Assembly: GCA_963513935.1 (NCBI GenBank)
Contig: OY740769.1
Location: forward strand, 73,177,712-73,241,711
Length of the DNA stretch: 64,000 nt
Source: Aphrophora alni
Lineage: Eukaryota; Arthropoda; Insecta; Hemiptera; Aphrophoridae
Direction: 5' to 3'
The notes under the pieces are model-generated. The model was not told the origin of the DNA, did not search any database, and worked only from the letters and a program-made list of their open reading frames with translations. A program made the position numbers and the translations under genes. Of this stretch, positions 11,500 through 23,879 are shown piece by piece. Within the stretch, counting starts at the first letter, position 1; every line of letters starts with the position of its first letter.

Positions 11500-14325
11500 A
11501 AATAAAACATTTTAAACTTACATATACTGGAACTGTCTTTAAAACCTTGAAACATTCTAGCCGTAACAACGTGCCTTACACCTGAATAAATAACTTCCAA
11601 AACCAACCGTGGCAATCATCATTGAATTTACCAAAATTGTTTTCCGCTAAAAATCTCATAATATCCGCCATCATTATATTTTCTATATATATTACATGGG
11701 AAAGTAAAAGATGAATTAACAAAGTTAAGAAGGAGAACCAGGCGTGTGACAGGTTATCATAGATCTGCCCCAATAAGGCGATGTCACTCTACACTCCAAG
11801 GAAGGTCGTTGACATCTAGACTGTCATTAATTATGCGGACTTTTACAAATGATCTCTCCCCTCCCTCTCGTTTGTTATATCATCAATGGCAAATTATATT
11901 TTGATAATAAACTATCTTTTATGTAGCCTAACTCACTATATAACCGACACCCCTCCTCCCAAACACTGAATTAAGTGCCCGTCCATATGTCAAGCTGAGA
12001 CAAAAATATAATTTAGGAGATTCCTAATATTGGAATTTATTGTCTCAATCACCAAAGAATGCCTAAACTAAACCAGTAATTCATGGGCTGATTTATATGT
12101 ATTTATGAATAGCATAACATATGAGAAGTTTTATATTTAGATGTGTTGACCTAGGTCAAAAATAAAATGAGATAACTCTTGACATGGTTTTATTACATAA
12201 AGTCAAATTCATGTAAAACTTACATGGCTTTATAAATAATCTGTTTTATATTTTTGTTTTACTGATTGCTATGGTAATCAATTCCCTAATCAAATATATT
12301 TAAATTGAAAAAGAAAATCTAGATTTATTTGGAGTATTTTGGATCCGCCATGTGTCATTTTTAAGTTTTTTAATTATATTCAAATCTTTGCTCAACAGAG
12401 TTCTTATGCCAATTTTAAGGAATAAAGGTTCTGTTATTTTTGGAAAATTCTGTCTATAGACACACACACACACACACACAACCCCCACACACATACTAAT
12501 TAAATTAAATTTAAATTTAAAAATGTCGACTTTGTATTTTAGGATTTGTTTGCTGATAAATTCACTAACAACAATATTATGTAATACAATTCGGATACAA
12601 CAACATTCAATCTGTGTAAATTAATTGGCCCGTGAGTGTGTAATCTGTTTGTATTTTGAAAGTGTTTATTAATTAAGTGTTTTATTAGAAGCGTTTTAAA
12701 TTATCTAATATAATTTTGATTAAAACCTTTTAACTAACTTAAAGGAGATTTAATACTTCAAATTTGTTGCAATTATAAAAAAGGACCATAACTTAAGAAC
12801 TTTTACGATTGTCAGTAATTTTTCTACCTGATCGTAAAATTATCCTAAATTATGTTATTTATTACCCGTATCTGATTTTAAACACGTCAAAACGAATAGA
12901 TAAAGAAAAAGGACAGTCCTTATCCTAGAAAAAGTGGAAATCGGACCTCAGAGTATAAATTTCTTTCTCATATAGAAAATAGTTTTATGAAGTTTTATGA
13001 ATAAACAATCTATTTTAAAGTTTCCACAATTTGCACATTATATTAGAAAAGTTATCAACTGGAAGATCATCATGACTCTTACATGTTTACCAGATACATG
13101 GTCGAACAAAAACGTGGGAATTTAAACAAAATAATCCCTCAAAACCTTACCCTTTCAGCTTTTACCTAACAGTAAAATTGAGTTTTTTCCCTTAACGTTT
13201 TACACTTTATGAGCTAGGTCAATCAAAATATATAAGAGACCTAAACCATGGAAGAAACTAACGCCATACACTGTTACGAACCTGAAATCGACTTTATAGC
13301 CTAACTTTTGAAGGTTATATCTTTATTGCGATTGGTGATATATTTAAATATAATGACTGATGAGGCCTTTAGGAAAAATCTAACCTACAGTAATAGCCTA
13401 TCATAAGAGAAAAATTGATGATGGCGTTTTTTCCATCCGTCCGAGTGTGTGCATTGATCTGTGACGTAAACCCTTTGACCTCTTTACTTTCACAGTATAC
13501 AGTATATACAAAATAAAAAGTCCAAAAACAATACACCAACTTTGTCACACAACTGGATCCAAAAATACATTCTAAACAAAAAATAATATTAAATTTCCCA
13601 AAAATGACTCTAGGCCTATACTACTTTATTCTCCAAGTGATTTTTTTGTATTACTGAATTTTTCCTATTTATATATTAACTGATAAATATTATTAAAGCA
13701 TATCAAATTTTTGTAAAACATTTTGTAAAATATATTTTGAAAATGTATAAATATTTAAAAAATAGTCTAACCTTGCTCCGCTTATGTCAAACTAATAGTA
13801 AGCGCAAATCGTATTTTGAGTTTTTAATGACGATGGTCAAGATTAATTTTCGTTATTTGTTAATCATTCGTGAATTGTAATTTTCTTTAATTAATATTTT
13901 ATAAATTTTATTATTTGTGATACCGGTTATAAAACTTAAAATAATAAAATTAGATTTTTTCAAAATTGGTTTAAAAAAATTAAGATAAAAGTCTGACCTA
14001 ACTCTAACAAAATATAATAAATCGTCATTCCAGAAAATTTTGGTACTCAAATTTTCAGTAAAAGACCACACAAAAACTAGTTATTGCGAGCATGACAATG
14101 TTATAAAAAATCTAATTACTCAAAACATGGTCTATTTATATCGATGAAATTTGGGTAAAATACCAAAACAATCAATGTACCAAACACTAATAGAAAGTCA
14201 CGGCACTGCGAGTAAAGTGTAAAAGAAATTGAACCATCTGCAAAAAAAAACGTAATTTCAACATGTTGCTCCTAATGAGCATGACATAACTATATTAAAT
14301 GTTGAGTTTGACTTATGAGAAAAAC
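11500..14325. other. Anonymous AT-rich stretch
   Basis: Contains a (CA)n run at ~12461-12482 and many short frames broken by stops. No exon with convincing splice sites or family resemblance was found. 13853-14071 is open on the minus strand but is low-complexity AT. Confidence 0.45.
12461..12482. repeat. (CA)n microsatellite
   Basis: ACACACACACACACACACAC run of about 22 bp. Confidence 0.95.
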
Positions 14326-14503
14326 TATACAGTATAACAAACACACAGAACACAATTCTCATAAAAAAAATACGCCTAAGTTATAGTTTGATTGGTGTAG
14401 CTCGTGTATCACTGAAGAGGACGACCTTGTCGTTGAAACGCGTCTGATACTTAGGCGTATTTTTTTATGAGAATTGTGTTCTGTGTGTTTGTTATTCTGT
14501 ATA
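14326..14503 (+). mobile_element. Fold-back MITE-like element with ~59-bp terminal inverted repeats
   Basis: The left terminus TATACAGTATAACAAACAC... continues through ACAGAACACAATTCTCAT to CGCCTAAGT. The right half repeats this inverted with about one mismatch and one indel, ending TTCTGTATA. The outer TA on each side is compatible with a TA target duplication, as in Tc1/mariner elements. The ~60-bp centre is not palindromic; it carries a hammerhead ribozyme fold, listed separately. A diverged single-sided relative lies at 48310-48430 on the minus strand, so the sequence is mobile. It is too short to encode protein. Confidence 0.82.
14405..14446 (+). ncRNA. Candidate hammerhead self-cleaving ribozyme
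   Basis: All invariant hammerhead elements appear in order. Helix I 5' strand GTATCA is followed by CTGAAGA, which fits CUGANGA because position N7 is free. Next comes helix II GACGAC-CTT-GTCGTT (one G·U, after one extra unpaired G), then GAAA, then CGCGTC with a GUC cleavage triplet, then TGATAC, the exact complement of the helix I strand. Helix III is minimal: ACGCGT is self-complementary, so it would form best between two copies, as in Penelope-like elements, retrozymes and satellite hammerheads. Cleavage is predicted after GTC at ~14443. Activity is inferred; the extra G at position 10 could weaken it. Confidence 0.6.
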
Positions 14504-15580
14504 ACATAACTACTGTAAGTTTGAATCTTCATGTTTTAAAACTGAATAAAATCACACTCAATTTTGACTTATTTTTTTTTCCAAAGTCGGAGTTGATGAG
14601 ATTTGTTTAACGAAATTTCTGATTTTTATTAAATTGAGGAAAGAACAAAATATTATTGTTTCCTTAGTAACTAGTAAGAAATATTAATTTTGGTAAACAA
14701 ATTTCGAAAATATTTTAATTTTCTATTTTCATGAAATTTTGGTTTTAGTTTGATCTCAATTTCTGGAACAAATATAATATTGGTCTATGTCTATCCTTCT
14801 GTTGTTAATTTTAATTTAGAAGTACTAAGCCAGTTTCGACAAAATGACAAATGAGTTCGTTGATTGTCCGTTTCAAGATGGTGACCAATTAATTTTTTGT
14901 TAATGTTTCCAAAGATATGAGTGATTTGGCGGAGGCAAAACGGCACAATACTATCATATAACTCACACAACATTTCTCATTTAGATCGCAATATGAGAAA
15001 TGCATTGACTGTATAATCAAATAACAGTTTCAACATTAGTAGCCATAACTAAAAATTAGGATCCCTGTACACGATTAAAGTTACTTTTAAAGGTGAAGTT
15101 TGTTATTATTTATTATTGTTTAATTTTGTTGTAAGCTTTATATAGTTTTGTATAGATCTACCCATTGTGATTATTTTATGCAACATTTCATTCTAAACGT
15201 GAAACGGAGTATAGAAAAATGTTTGATATAATACAATTTACAGAATAAATACTGCATTGCATAGTATTTTTATCGCCGTTCTAAAGAGTAAAACTGCGTT
15301 GAAAATGTACAATTGTTTTGTTCAAACAAATATTTGAATGAAACTCCGTTCCTATGCTACAAATTACGCTGAATTTTAATTTTTTATTAGTTTTGTGTAA
15401 AAGTTCCCGGAGAGTAACAAAACAGTGATCATAGGAGCATAGAGTTCTAAATGTTTAATAATGAGGAAGTTTTGTTGGCAGTTGTATTGTTGTGTTTGTA
15501 ATTTTAGGTTCTAGTAAGATAGTTTGTGTATTGTATTTATTTTGTATGTACACTTTAGTCATCCCTCCATAATTTTTTTA
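14504..15580. other. Anonymous AT-rich stretch
   Basis: No tandem repeat, splice-bounded exon or family motif was recognised. 14791-14973 stays open on the minus strand for 60 codons without protein-like features. Confidence 0.4.
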
Positions 15581-15582
15581 AC

Positions 15583-15850
15583 ACAATTCATAACTCAAAA
15601 TTTCATAAGATAAAATTCGCTTTAACCTAAGAACCCCCGAAAATGGTTGGCTGCTAACTCTTCATACGGGAGTTATCAGTCAACAATTGAAAATATAACA
15701 CGGAGGCCGATATAAACGACATCTCAAATTCGTCTCTAAAGATTTTGATTAAATTTTTACTCAAATAAAGCCTCTAAGGGGCGCAACTAAACGTAAGGGT
15801 TTTATAGCCACGAAAATGTCCAAGTATGGAGTTATGAGTAAAAACCGAAT
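15583..15850 (+). repeat. Interspersed repeat family A, diverged copy
   Basis: Begins CATAACTCAAAATTTCATAAGATAAAATT, like the copy at ~8873, and continues TTTAACCTAAGAACCCCCGAAAATGGTTG, comparable with TTTAACCTTTAAGGACCC in that copy. A related tail, AAGCCTCTAAGGGGC, recurs as AAGCCTCTAGGGCC at ~41560. Confidence 0.5.
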
Positions 15851-16774
15851 ATTAACCTCAATAACTGTTATTGAAAACTTAAAAACTTTATTGTTTGTAC
15901 TCTCATTCAATTTGAGACTAGTTTACTTATGTATAGGAAAAATTTATTTGATTTTTCATCATTTAAAGCCAACACAAACATGTTTTATTCATTTATTTTT
16001 ATACATTCAGTAAAAACAACTATGAAATCAGCCAAACGAGTTAAACTCAATCATTCTTCTAATATTATTTCATTTTGTATTATTTTATATTATTTAGCTA
16101 CTTAACTTATTTATTCACTGATTTTAGATTATCTATAAATGTTGTGAAAACAGGGGAAAATTCTGAATCATTGGTTAAATATTTTAAGTTCTGATTTTTT
16201 GATAAATAAGAAATGGAAAAGTAAATTGTAAAACTCTTGCTTTTACTACTTTTGTTGAGAACCGGCCAAAACCAGTCTCTGCTAGAGTTAATATACACTA
16301 TACTTAAACGTACTAGTTACCCTATTCAGAAGTTCTGTGCAATCATTTTGAGAAATAACGAACACAACCTCAAAATAAGATCATAATAAATTTACAACTG
16401 CTGTCAGAAACATCACATTGTCCTAGACATTGTCATACTAACCACTAAGGTAAACGGTTTACGTATTAAATATTACAATCTCTTTCCATATATTTTTAAC
16501 AACATTTCCCAAACTTTTGAGCAATAAATATATTTTCTGTTTTACCCATGAAAAGAACATATAATTATATTTGTCAACCCACTGCGTAGATACCAGGAGA
16601 AGTTTAAATGTTCAACAGTGTCTTCTTCATTTTAAAACAAAATGAATCCTTAGGAAATTGTATGTAAAGATCCAATAAATTCATTGTAAGGATCATGTTC
16701 GTTGCACACTAGATGATTCTATACGAGATCCTCATGCTTGCGATTACAATCCTTCTTTCCACAGACAGTGAGGC

Positions 16775-16990
16775 TAACGACATCTGCCATATTTGAACCC
16801 TCTGCTATGAGTGTCATGGACGTAAATTATGTCTGTTATCAGATGGTAAAGTCAACATGCAATTGCGGAAATATCTCCAGCAAGCTAAGGCTCCAGCAAA
16901 CCTCTTATCAGGACAAACATTGCCACATCCTTGTGTTTTTGTGCAATCATTTCCAGATTACAAGAACCGTTATGTCTCCTTTGGCTAGGC
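16775..16990 (+). pseudogene. Unrecognised coding-like stretch with one stop
   Basis: A strong splice-acceptor-like sequence (TCCTTCTTTCCACAG, ~16762-16776) precedes a frame that runs about 70 codons with a single TGA. It contains clustered Cys/His (ICHI*TLCYECHGRKLC) and then protein-like text ending FPDYKNRYVSFG before TAG. The Cys spacing resembles a zinc-binding knuckle, but no family was recognised. The single stop suggests a degraded exon or a transposon protein fragment. An overlapping 123-codon frame (16738-17109) is open but less protein-like. Confidence 0.35.
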
Positions 16991-17039
16991 CTACTAATAA
17001 AAGTAGGATTATATCAACAAGTTCTAACCTGCAGGAAAG

Positions 17040-17185
17040 TGCTGCGATAGCATTGAATACGTGTTTCGACTGTTCTCGATGTTGGCATCTGCTTTTATTC
17101 TTTATGTAAATGATTTGCTCCTCCAATTAACAAATTATAATAATCTATGATGATACGATTATTAGTCTAAAAGGCCATCACCTAT
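17040..17185 (+). pseudogene. LINE reverse transcriptase fragment around the YADD motif
   Basis: The frame reads SAFILYVNDLLLQLTNYNN and then, after a shift, YDDTIISLKGH. This matches the LINE reverse transcriptase palm segment GPLLFILYVNDL...YADDTTI, with one residue lost from the catalytic box. No flanking RT motifs were recovered, so it is a short dead scrap. Confidence 0.6.
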
Positions 17186-17595
17186 TCGATTTAAAAACCA
17201 ATACAGTTCCCCCAATAAATACTTTTATTAAAATAATCTTAGAGTAAAAGCAATGAAGACTAAATGTATGCTTTATAATTTAAAACCCGAATTCAATAAA
17301 TTAGTTTAGTTAGGTTCTAACATATCTTCATTTTGTTGTTTTAAATAACGTTTCAAAAGTCTCCATCGATACCTTATGAGCTTCAAAGTTACTCGAGGTC
17401 AAAGGCACAAAAATATTCTTTTCGTGAAAATCTCGCTTTCTCTGGCTCTGACAACAAAAGAGGTTGGTATGCGAATTATAGATTAGGCAATATTTTACAC
17501 ATAAGATTTATTTTTTACTTACGAGCAACAGTCCTCATGTTATACGTTTTAAAAAGTTTCAATTTCATCAGTGAATATTAATTGTACGGGTTTAC

Positions 17596-17757
17596 CTACA
17601 CAAGTGTGAGGTGTACCAGCTCTATCTCCATCTCGGTGTCCTTTAATGCAGTTAATACTACACTTCCTAGTACAGTCCTTGCGACAATTCACATGAGTGG
17701 TAATTGAATTAATACTATTTAAATGTACAATGTTACCAGATTCTTCTTCATTCTGCT
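17596..17757 (-). CDS. Candidate internal exon, cysteine-rich, unrecognised
   Basis: On the minus strand a good acceptor (CTGTTACTGTCCTTGTACAG) and an acceptable donor (TAG|GTAAAC) bound 162 bp, a whole number of codons, open in phase 1-1. The product has an acidic start (QNEEESGN) and then NCRKDCTRKCSINCIKGHRDG...PHTC, with spacing C-x3-C-x3-C-x3-C-x17-C. Symmetric phase-1 exons with clustered cysteines are typical of secreted modules, but no domain was recognised. Codons just upstream read CCYCPCTE after a stop, so a wider pseudogene is also possible. It lies on the same strand as the promoter-like island at 24.0 kb and could belong to the same gene. Confidence 0.35.
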
Positions 17758-17759
17758 CT

Positions 17760-20125
17760 GTACAAGGACAGTAACAGCATCAAAAATAAATCAAATATCC
17801 ACAATTGGAATATTATTTGTGATACAACTTATCGATAGAATATGGAAAAAGCAAGAATGTTTGAAAAATCATTAGGAAATATTTGATTAATTAATTCATA
17901 TAAAAGCTCATATGACTGGTCTTTTTGTAAGAATATTAAATCTGTTCTGTCCTAAAGCAGTGTCAAAAATAGTATATTTTAAACTATTTCAACCCCCTTA
18001 AGTTATGTAATTACTCTGAAGGTTAGTCAACTAGGGGTTGATCCAAAGGATCATTCGTATTCAATAACAAACAGTAAGAGTTAAGGTCCATTAAAAAAGT
18101 TGTGATCATTGTAGAAATACATTTAAAAATTGGGTATTTCGACTTATTCTTAGAAGTAATATTATATTACAAGTTTAAGAGTTCTTCTACTAGTACAAGC
18201 TCATACTACCCGCAGGTGAGATGTGATTTCCATGGATATCACGGGTTGGAGGTTTTTGAAAAATTGACCTACAAAGCTGTAGTTTTTTTTTCCTAAAGAG
18301 TTTAAGACACAGTTGGAAGACAAAATTTGTGAAAATAAATTAAAACAGTTGCTGGTCAATGCGTTTTACTCGGTGAAGAAGTTTCTTGAAGCCTTGTGAA
18401 AACATTTTTCAAAATATTTTAAAATTTTATATAGTATTTGTATAAGTGTGCATATTTTTTATATATTATGTTCCGTGACTAATTTTATGTTTAGAATTTA
18501 TGAGTACTATATATTATTTATTATTATAAATTTGTAGTGTTATATTTTATAAGCTTAGTTTTAAATTGAAACCTGTCATACAACTTGTATGTGTAGCCTG
18601 AGAAAACAACTGAATTAAATGTTTGTCCAGCTGTTATTTAACGACAAACTTTGGGGGTCTATATTTTTTAATTTCCGATAACGTAGTAAGCATAACTGAG
18701 ATTGTAAGTCGATGGTATTCAAATTTATGTTTACAAATACACTTAGCTCACGATAATTTGGTACGAACAAAACTTAAAAAGGAATAATCTCAGCACGCAG
18801 CCACATAGCAATGAGTTACGTTAAGAAAACTATAGTCTCGTAGTTGTATAGAATACGTAAATTGAAAACTGAATGCTAATTGGGAAGATACGACAGTGGT
18901 GTTTGTATATTTTAATATTAAACAGATATATATCTAATATCTTTACTAACAAGCATTATCTCTATTTACTATTCCAGTATAAAATATGAGATTTCAAGAT
19001 CTAGAGTCCAATTTGTTATTATGGACTTTGTAGTTGACATCATTAGGTGTAGAATCAAGATCTGTACATTTTTAGATAATCAGGGTATTTTAATATGATA
19101 TATTACACAATATTGGGTAATCGTTAATTTCATCAAGATTATGTTAAATTATCTCAAAATGTATTCTATGAGTCGTACATAATTAGGAAAATATTGTGTT
19201 TCAATACAGATGACTTCATTCAGTAGTAATATACAAGATTTCTCTCTTTACCTATGACGTTAACACAGAAACCTCACATATTACTAATTATAAGAAGCCA
19301 CTTTAGCTGATTTAGAAATCAGAAGACTTGAAAACAGATATTTTCCACCATTTTTTTTATCCATTACTATACGTCTATTTAAGTAAGACAGTAATAAAAA
19401 AGACATTACGTGTCCTTAGTCTTGACTAACAACTACGCATTGCGATCACCAAATGAAATTAAAACGAAATTTTAACAATAAAACTCTATTTCGAATAATA
19501 CGATGCTTCTATTACTAAGCTATTGGTTGTTTTTCAGTTCTTTATAGTTACACAAACTTTGTGCAACATTTAAAGTGTGGAAGCGGATTTTTTAAATATC
19601 CAAACGTGGTCTCCTTTTAGGTGAACTTATATTTCCTCAAAATGAAACGTATGATGAAGATGTTTGTGTATTTTGTTTTATTTGGTTGAATTGTCTACAA
19701 GTGTTACATCTCAATGAACGCATTGCTACGTTAAATAATTCATTTCTGTGAATTCAAATTGGAAATATTTCAAAATGGTCAAAACAAAATGCTATTTAGT
19801 CAGTTTCATATGTTATTAATAGTTTTATAATGTATATTACATAGAGAATAAAAAATCACTTGACTCATAGCCGAACCCAAATCTCTTTTGAGTTCTTGCA
19901 CGATCTTTCACAATATTTACCCGTCTTCTTTCCAGTCAAGTTTTTACCTATGGTTCTACTTCTCTATCTCCGATTATTATTGTTAAGATCTTCTCAGTTT
20001 AATACTAAAAATAATCATTCCTATGAACCTTGTCCCATGTGACTACCTACCACATACTCAAAAAGGAAAATCTCGGGCCTAGCTTATTAAACAAAAATCT
20101 TTACCTAGAAGTATTGATTCAGAGA
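17760..20125. other. Anonymous AT-rich stretch
   Basis: Several 60-65 codon frames (for example 18102-18296 and 19860-20042) are seen without initiation context, splice sites or recognisable composition. No repeats beyond simple AT-richness were found. Confidence 0.4.
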
Positions 20126-20129
20126 GGGG

Positions 20130-20600
20130 AAATATGCCGTATTTCTAAACAGGTTTTTGGAGGTTTGTAAACGATAGAGCAGACGATTTTGCAGTTTTCT
20201 AAGCCATGTACAGACTTTTTTATCGTTGTAAACCATGAAGTAGAGAATTTTGCATTTTGTCAAAACACATACTGGCACTTTCACTTTTGCAAGCTATTGG
20301 ACGTGCTTTAGACAGGTATATCCTTGAAAGCCATAGTTCGACTTTGTTTTTAGCCGTAAACAGGCTTTTACATTTTTGCAAAACCTAGAAATAACAGATG
20401 TCTTATCATTGCGGGCTATTAACAGACTTTTATATTTTTACAAGCTTTAGAAGGATTACAAGCCATATATAAATTTTGCAAAGGTTAGACAAATTATAGT
20501 AGCTTTTCGATAAATTGACAGATATTGCATCTGCCTGAGGTTTGAAGGCTTCTTAATTATTGCAAGTGTTAGTCATGTTTTAGCTTTGGTAAGATTTATG
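20130..20600. repeat. Highly degenerate tandem-like region
   Basis: Variants of the phrase AAGCC(A/G)TA...CAGACTTTT..ATTTTTGCAA(G/A) recur about every 45-60 bp between ~20200 and ~20500 (for example at 20202, 20340 and 20400). It looks like an old minisatellite, too diverged for an exact period. Confidence 0.4.
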
Positions 20601-20761
20601 TAGTTTTGTATGCCACAATAGTAATTTTAGACTATAATATTGTATCAAAGCTTGAAAGATAAATCACTGAGAGTTTCTAATTATATAGAAAGAGATGAAT
20701 CTCTTAAAAGAGATGAAACTAATAGTATAAAATTCATTACAATTAACCAATAAAAAGTACT

Positions 20762-21010
20762 TTGTTTAAATTGGGCGAGCCCCTTAAAGGAACATCACAA
20801 AAATTGGATTTGCTCGAAGTCAACACCAACAATTTTGAAAAATTGTTTAAAAATATCGTCAAGGATTTCTACTTCTTGAGTTCTGGAATTATCGATAAAA
20901 AAAAACAAAACAACGATATATGTTATAAAAGGCATAATTATTTTTCTAAAAACCGACTCAATATAATTTTGGTAGAATATGATGTTTAATAAAATTAAAA
21001 TAAGAGTGTC
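20762..21010 (+). repeat. Interspersed repeat family A, copy 2
   Basis: Parallels 8930-9180: CCTTAAAGGAAC, an AAAAACAAAACAACGATATATG block and GTTATAAAAGGCATAATTA (GTTATAAAAGGCGTAATTT in copy 1). The 75-codon frame here is part of the repeat. Confidence 0.6.
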
Positions 21011-21232
21011 AAATCTTAGGTTAACTCAAATTACTATTGTGGAATGATTGGAAACAAATTAATAATAACAAAATATAATTAACCTTGACCACTGTCATTA
21101 AAATTTTGTTTCAATGAGTTACGAAGTTTATTAAGGTTTGGTTTTCACAAATCTCTTCTTTGATGGTCTAGTTGTCTAGTTATGTATGCCGATTTTTAAA
21201 TCTTGGTTTTTAAACCTAAAAACATTTTTTAA

Positions 21233-21278
21233 ATAGCAAGAAATTGTTAAATATATATTAACAACTTCTTGCTATTGT
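21233..21278. repeat. 46-bp inverted repeat hairpin
   Basis: AATAGCAAGAAATTGTTAAATA pairs with TATTAACAACTTCTTGCTATT, with one mismatch and one indel, around a few AT bases. It is too short for a usual animal pre-miRNA and more like a small palindrome relic. Confidence 0.7.
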
Positions 21279-21279
21279 A

Positions 21280-22840
21280 ATGGGATTACAATTTTCTTTC
21301 TCACTCTATTTAGATTTAAAAAGTATTTAATGGGGAAAAGCAACGGATTTTTAGATTTATGTTGATTTTACATTTGTTTAGAACATCCGTTTATATACTA
21401 CATTAATCTGTTACTTTACAAATTATCTGGATGTATATCTTTACATAGATATGTTCGTTAGTAAAGATTTCTCAAAAATAGTTTGACTTAATTTATTCCT
21501 AGGCTTTTTGGCTCCTAGTTACATACTAAAAAATGTGGAGGTAGGCTACATTATAGAAAACAAAATTAAATTAGCTTTGAAAAATCGCGAGTGAAAGAAA
21601 ATTCAACTTCTGTAAAAATTGGGGAGGGAGGGGTAACTTAAATTAACCACTATCATTACGAATACGATTTCAGTTACAAGAGACTCTTTGGAAATGTTTA
21701 TTATAAGAGAGAAGGAATAGGGCTTAGTTAACGACACGAGTGAAAAGAGTGGAAGTTTTATTAAAAGAGACACAACATTGTTACACTGTACCACACATTT
21801 AATGTGAACAACAGTAGCTCGCAAGGTCCAACACGAGCGTAGCTAGTAGGGTCTCAAAGAAAACCGCCATACATTATTTGCCGATAACTAACAACTGTGA
21901 TTTTTCGAAATAAGTTATCTACCATTTTGTTAAATTCGTTTTGTTTAGAGAAATGTTAGATATAGTAGTACTGTACTACCATTTTTTAACTTTTTGTGTA
22001 AATTTAGGAACAGATGTTTCTGGTTAATGAACTTCCCTAAAGATCCTTAGAGCCAAGGAAAATGTACTATTATTAAAAATTTGCAGATAAAAGGAACTAA
22101 TAAGCTTAATAATTATCTTCAAATGAAACAGAATATTGAGTTTAAAAACAGCATTTTCATAAGATAGGTCTTATTTTCGGACTTGCTATTTTGTAAGGTC
22201 ACTGACCCTAAATTTTATCAATATTTTTAAAACCTATTATTAGAAATACGATGGACCGGTGTCTATATCTGGTTTAACTATAGAGTTTTTAACTGTCATT
22301 TTAAAGAAATTAACAACTTTTTGTTGTATTTCTTTTTTCCTACTTTTGAGAATATTTACACTAAAACCTGAGAAACCCCAATTTCCAGTATTAATTTTAC
22401 CGTAAGCCTACATATAAAGTAGCAATTACAAATTTAGTGTTATATATTTATACATTTGAAGCTTTCCTCAAAATATGAACCGGTAACAAATGCTACTGGG
22501 GTCATTAAAGTATAGTAAAATACTGGGTCATATAACCTCACATTCTTTAAAATTTAATATAAATTGTTATAGATCAAAATACTTAACGGGCAATTTGTGT
22601 TGAAACACGATCTTTTCATAACTTTATGAGTTACATGTGGCCAAAATATAATAGTTTTATGAATTTATAATAACTCATATTTTAGTGGTTTATTTCACAC
22701 TTAAGCGTAGACTAATACACAATTTTCAAAATACAATGATCATTTCGAAGAGTCGTAAAAGTAGTCTATTTGCTGAATTTATTTTAAAATCTTTCAATTT
22801 GGTAAAGTTCACGGTCACCAGCTAGACTAACATTTAGTAG
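21280..22840. other. Anonymous AT-rich stretch
   Basis: The minus-strand frame at 21603-21824 (73 codons) is open but has no recognisable motif. No repeats or splice-bounded exon were recognised. Confidence 0.4.
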
Positions 22841-22952
22841 AGAAATAGAAATCCCGAATTACTCCAGCTGGATCTACATCGTCTTGGGTTAGATCCTTCT
22901 CTTTTCTATCAGGTCTCTCTTGACCAACTCTTGTTCTCTTCCGACCCTGAAA
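22835..22952 (-). CDS. Exon-like segment GRKRTRVGQERPDRK..., also present at 56.1 kb
   Basis: On the minus strand an acceptor-like CTCTAATATTTCAG leads into an open frame reading GRKRTRVGQERPDRKEKDL, then DDVDPAGVIRDFYFSTKC and a stop. The plus strand at 56126-56240 has a diverged copy in which RTRLGQERPDRK is kept, including a 22-bp identical core. Two frame-preserving copies suggest a real protein fragment spread by a transposon or duplication. The basic R/K-rich start is typical of transposase N termini, but no family was recognised. Confidence 0.4.
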
Positions 22953-23879
22953 TATTAGAGTAATGGAGGTCTAGGAGTTTATACGCTTTTCTTCTTTTGT
23001 TTAAGATGTTGATTACCCAAAATATTAGAATGAAGGTAGTTTAACTGTCTGTAATTTTTTACTTATTCATTTATTGAAATTATAAAATCGGACAGTTTTC
23101 TATCCCAATACTTTCTGCCTATTATCTTATATTTTATTTAAGATAGTACTGATTTGTTGTAGTCTATTAGAAATGTACCCTTCAATCACGGTCGTAAGCC
23201 TTTGTATCGTGCTTTTTTTAATTATTTCAGAAAAATAATTTCGTAAAACATTCTATTTCATTCAGTGGTATACAGCGGTTAACCTTCAAATTTACAATAC
23301 AGAAATTGACATTCAATTTTCTACAATAGAATTCAATGCCGAAGTCCACTTTCTCTTTTTGACCAAAACTCCGAATTTGAAACATATAGCCACCGTAATT
23401 CATGTCTGTCCTTTTCCCTCAAAAGTGAGAAAGTAAAAGCTTTGGTTTAAAAAACAAAACTGTGAGCTACCCTTTAAAACTACTGGCATTGGTCAGTTAT
23501 TTTATCCCTCACCTTACAAATAACAGGGTCCTGAGATGGGAGAAATTGTGTTTTTACTGTTAAAAAAAAAATATTATAGACCCTATACTACGAATTTCAT
23601 GTTAGATTAACTATAGTTTAAATATAAACAAAAACATTTGACGCTACAAAAATTGGCTTATTGCAAAATAAGAAAAGACGGAAAAAGTTAATGTAGTTAT
23701 TATAATAAACGATAAATTCCAATCGGCGTGTAAACATGTTTTAGTTAGAGGTCCTTGACCATTACCTTCGTTCAACTCATGTACTGTAGTTGCCAGTTAG
23801 GTTAACATTTACCACGTTTTTCTAATCTACTAAAATAGCAAACAATCATAACTTACAAATCAGTTGTTTCAGAAGTGCA

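Noticed and set aside
21233..21278. microRNA precursor
   Set aside because: The stem is only ~20 bp with almost no loop; usual animal precursors are longer with a larger terminal loop.
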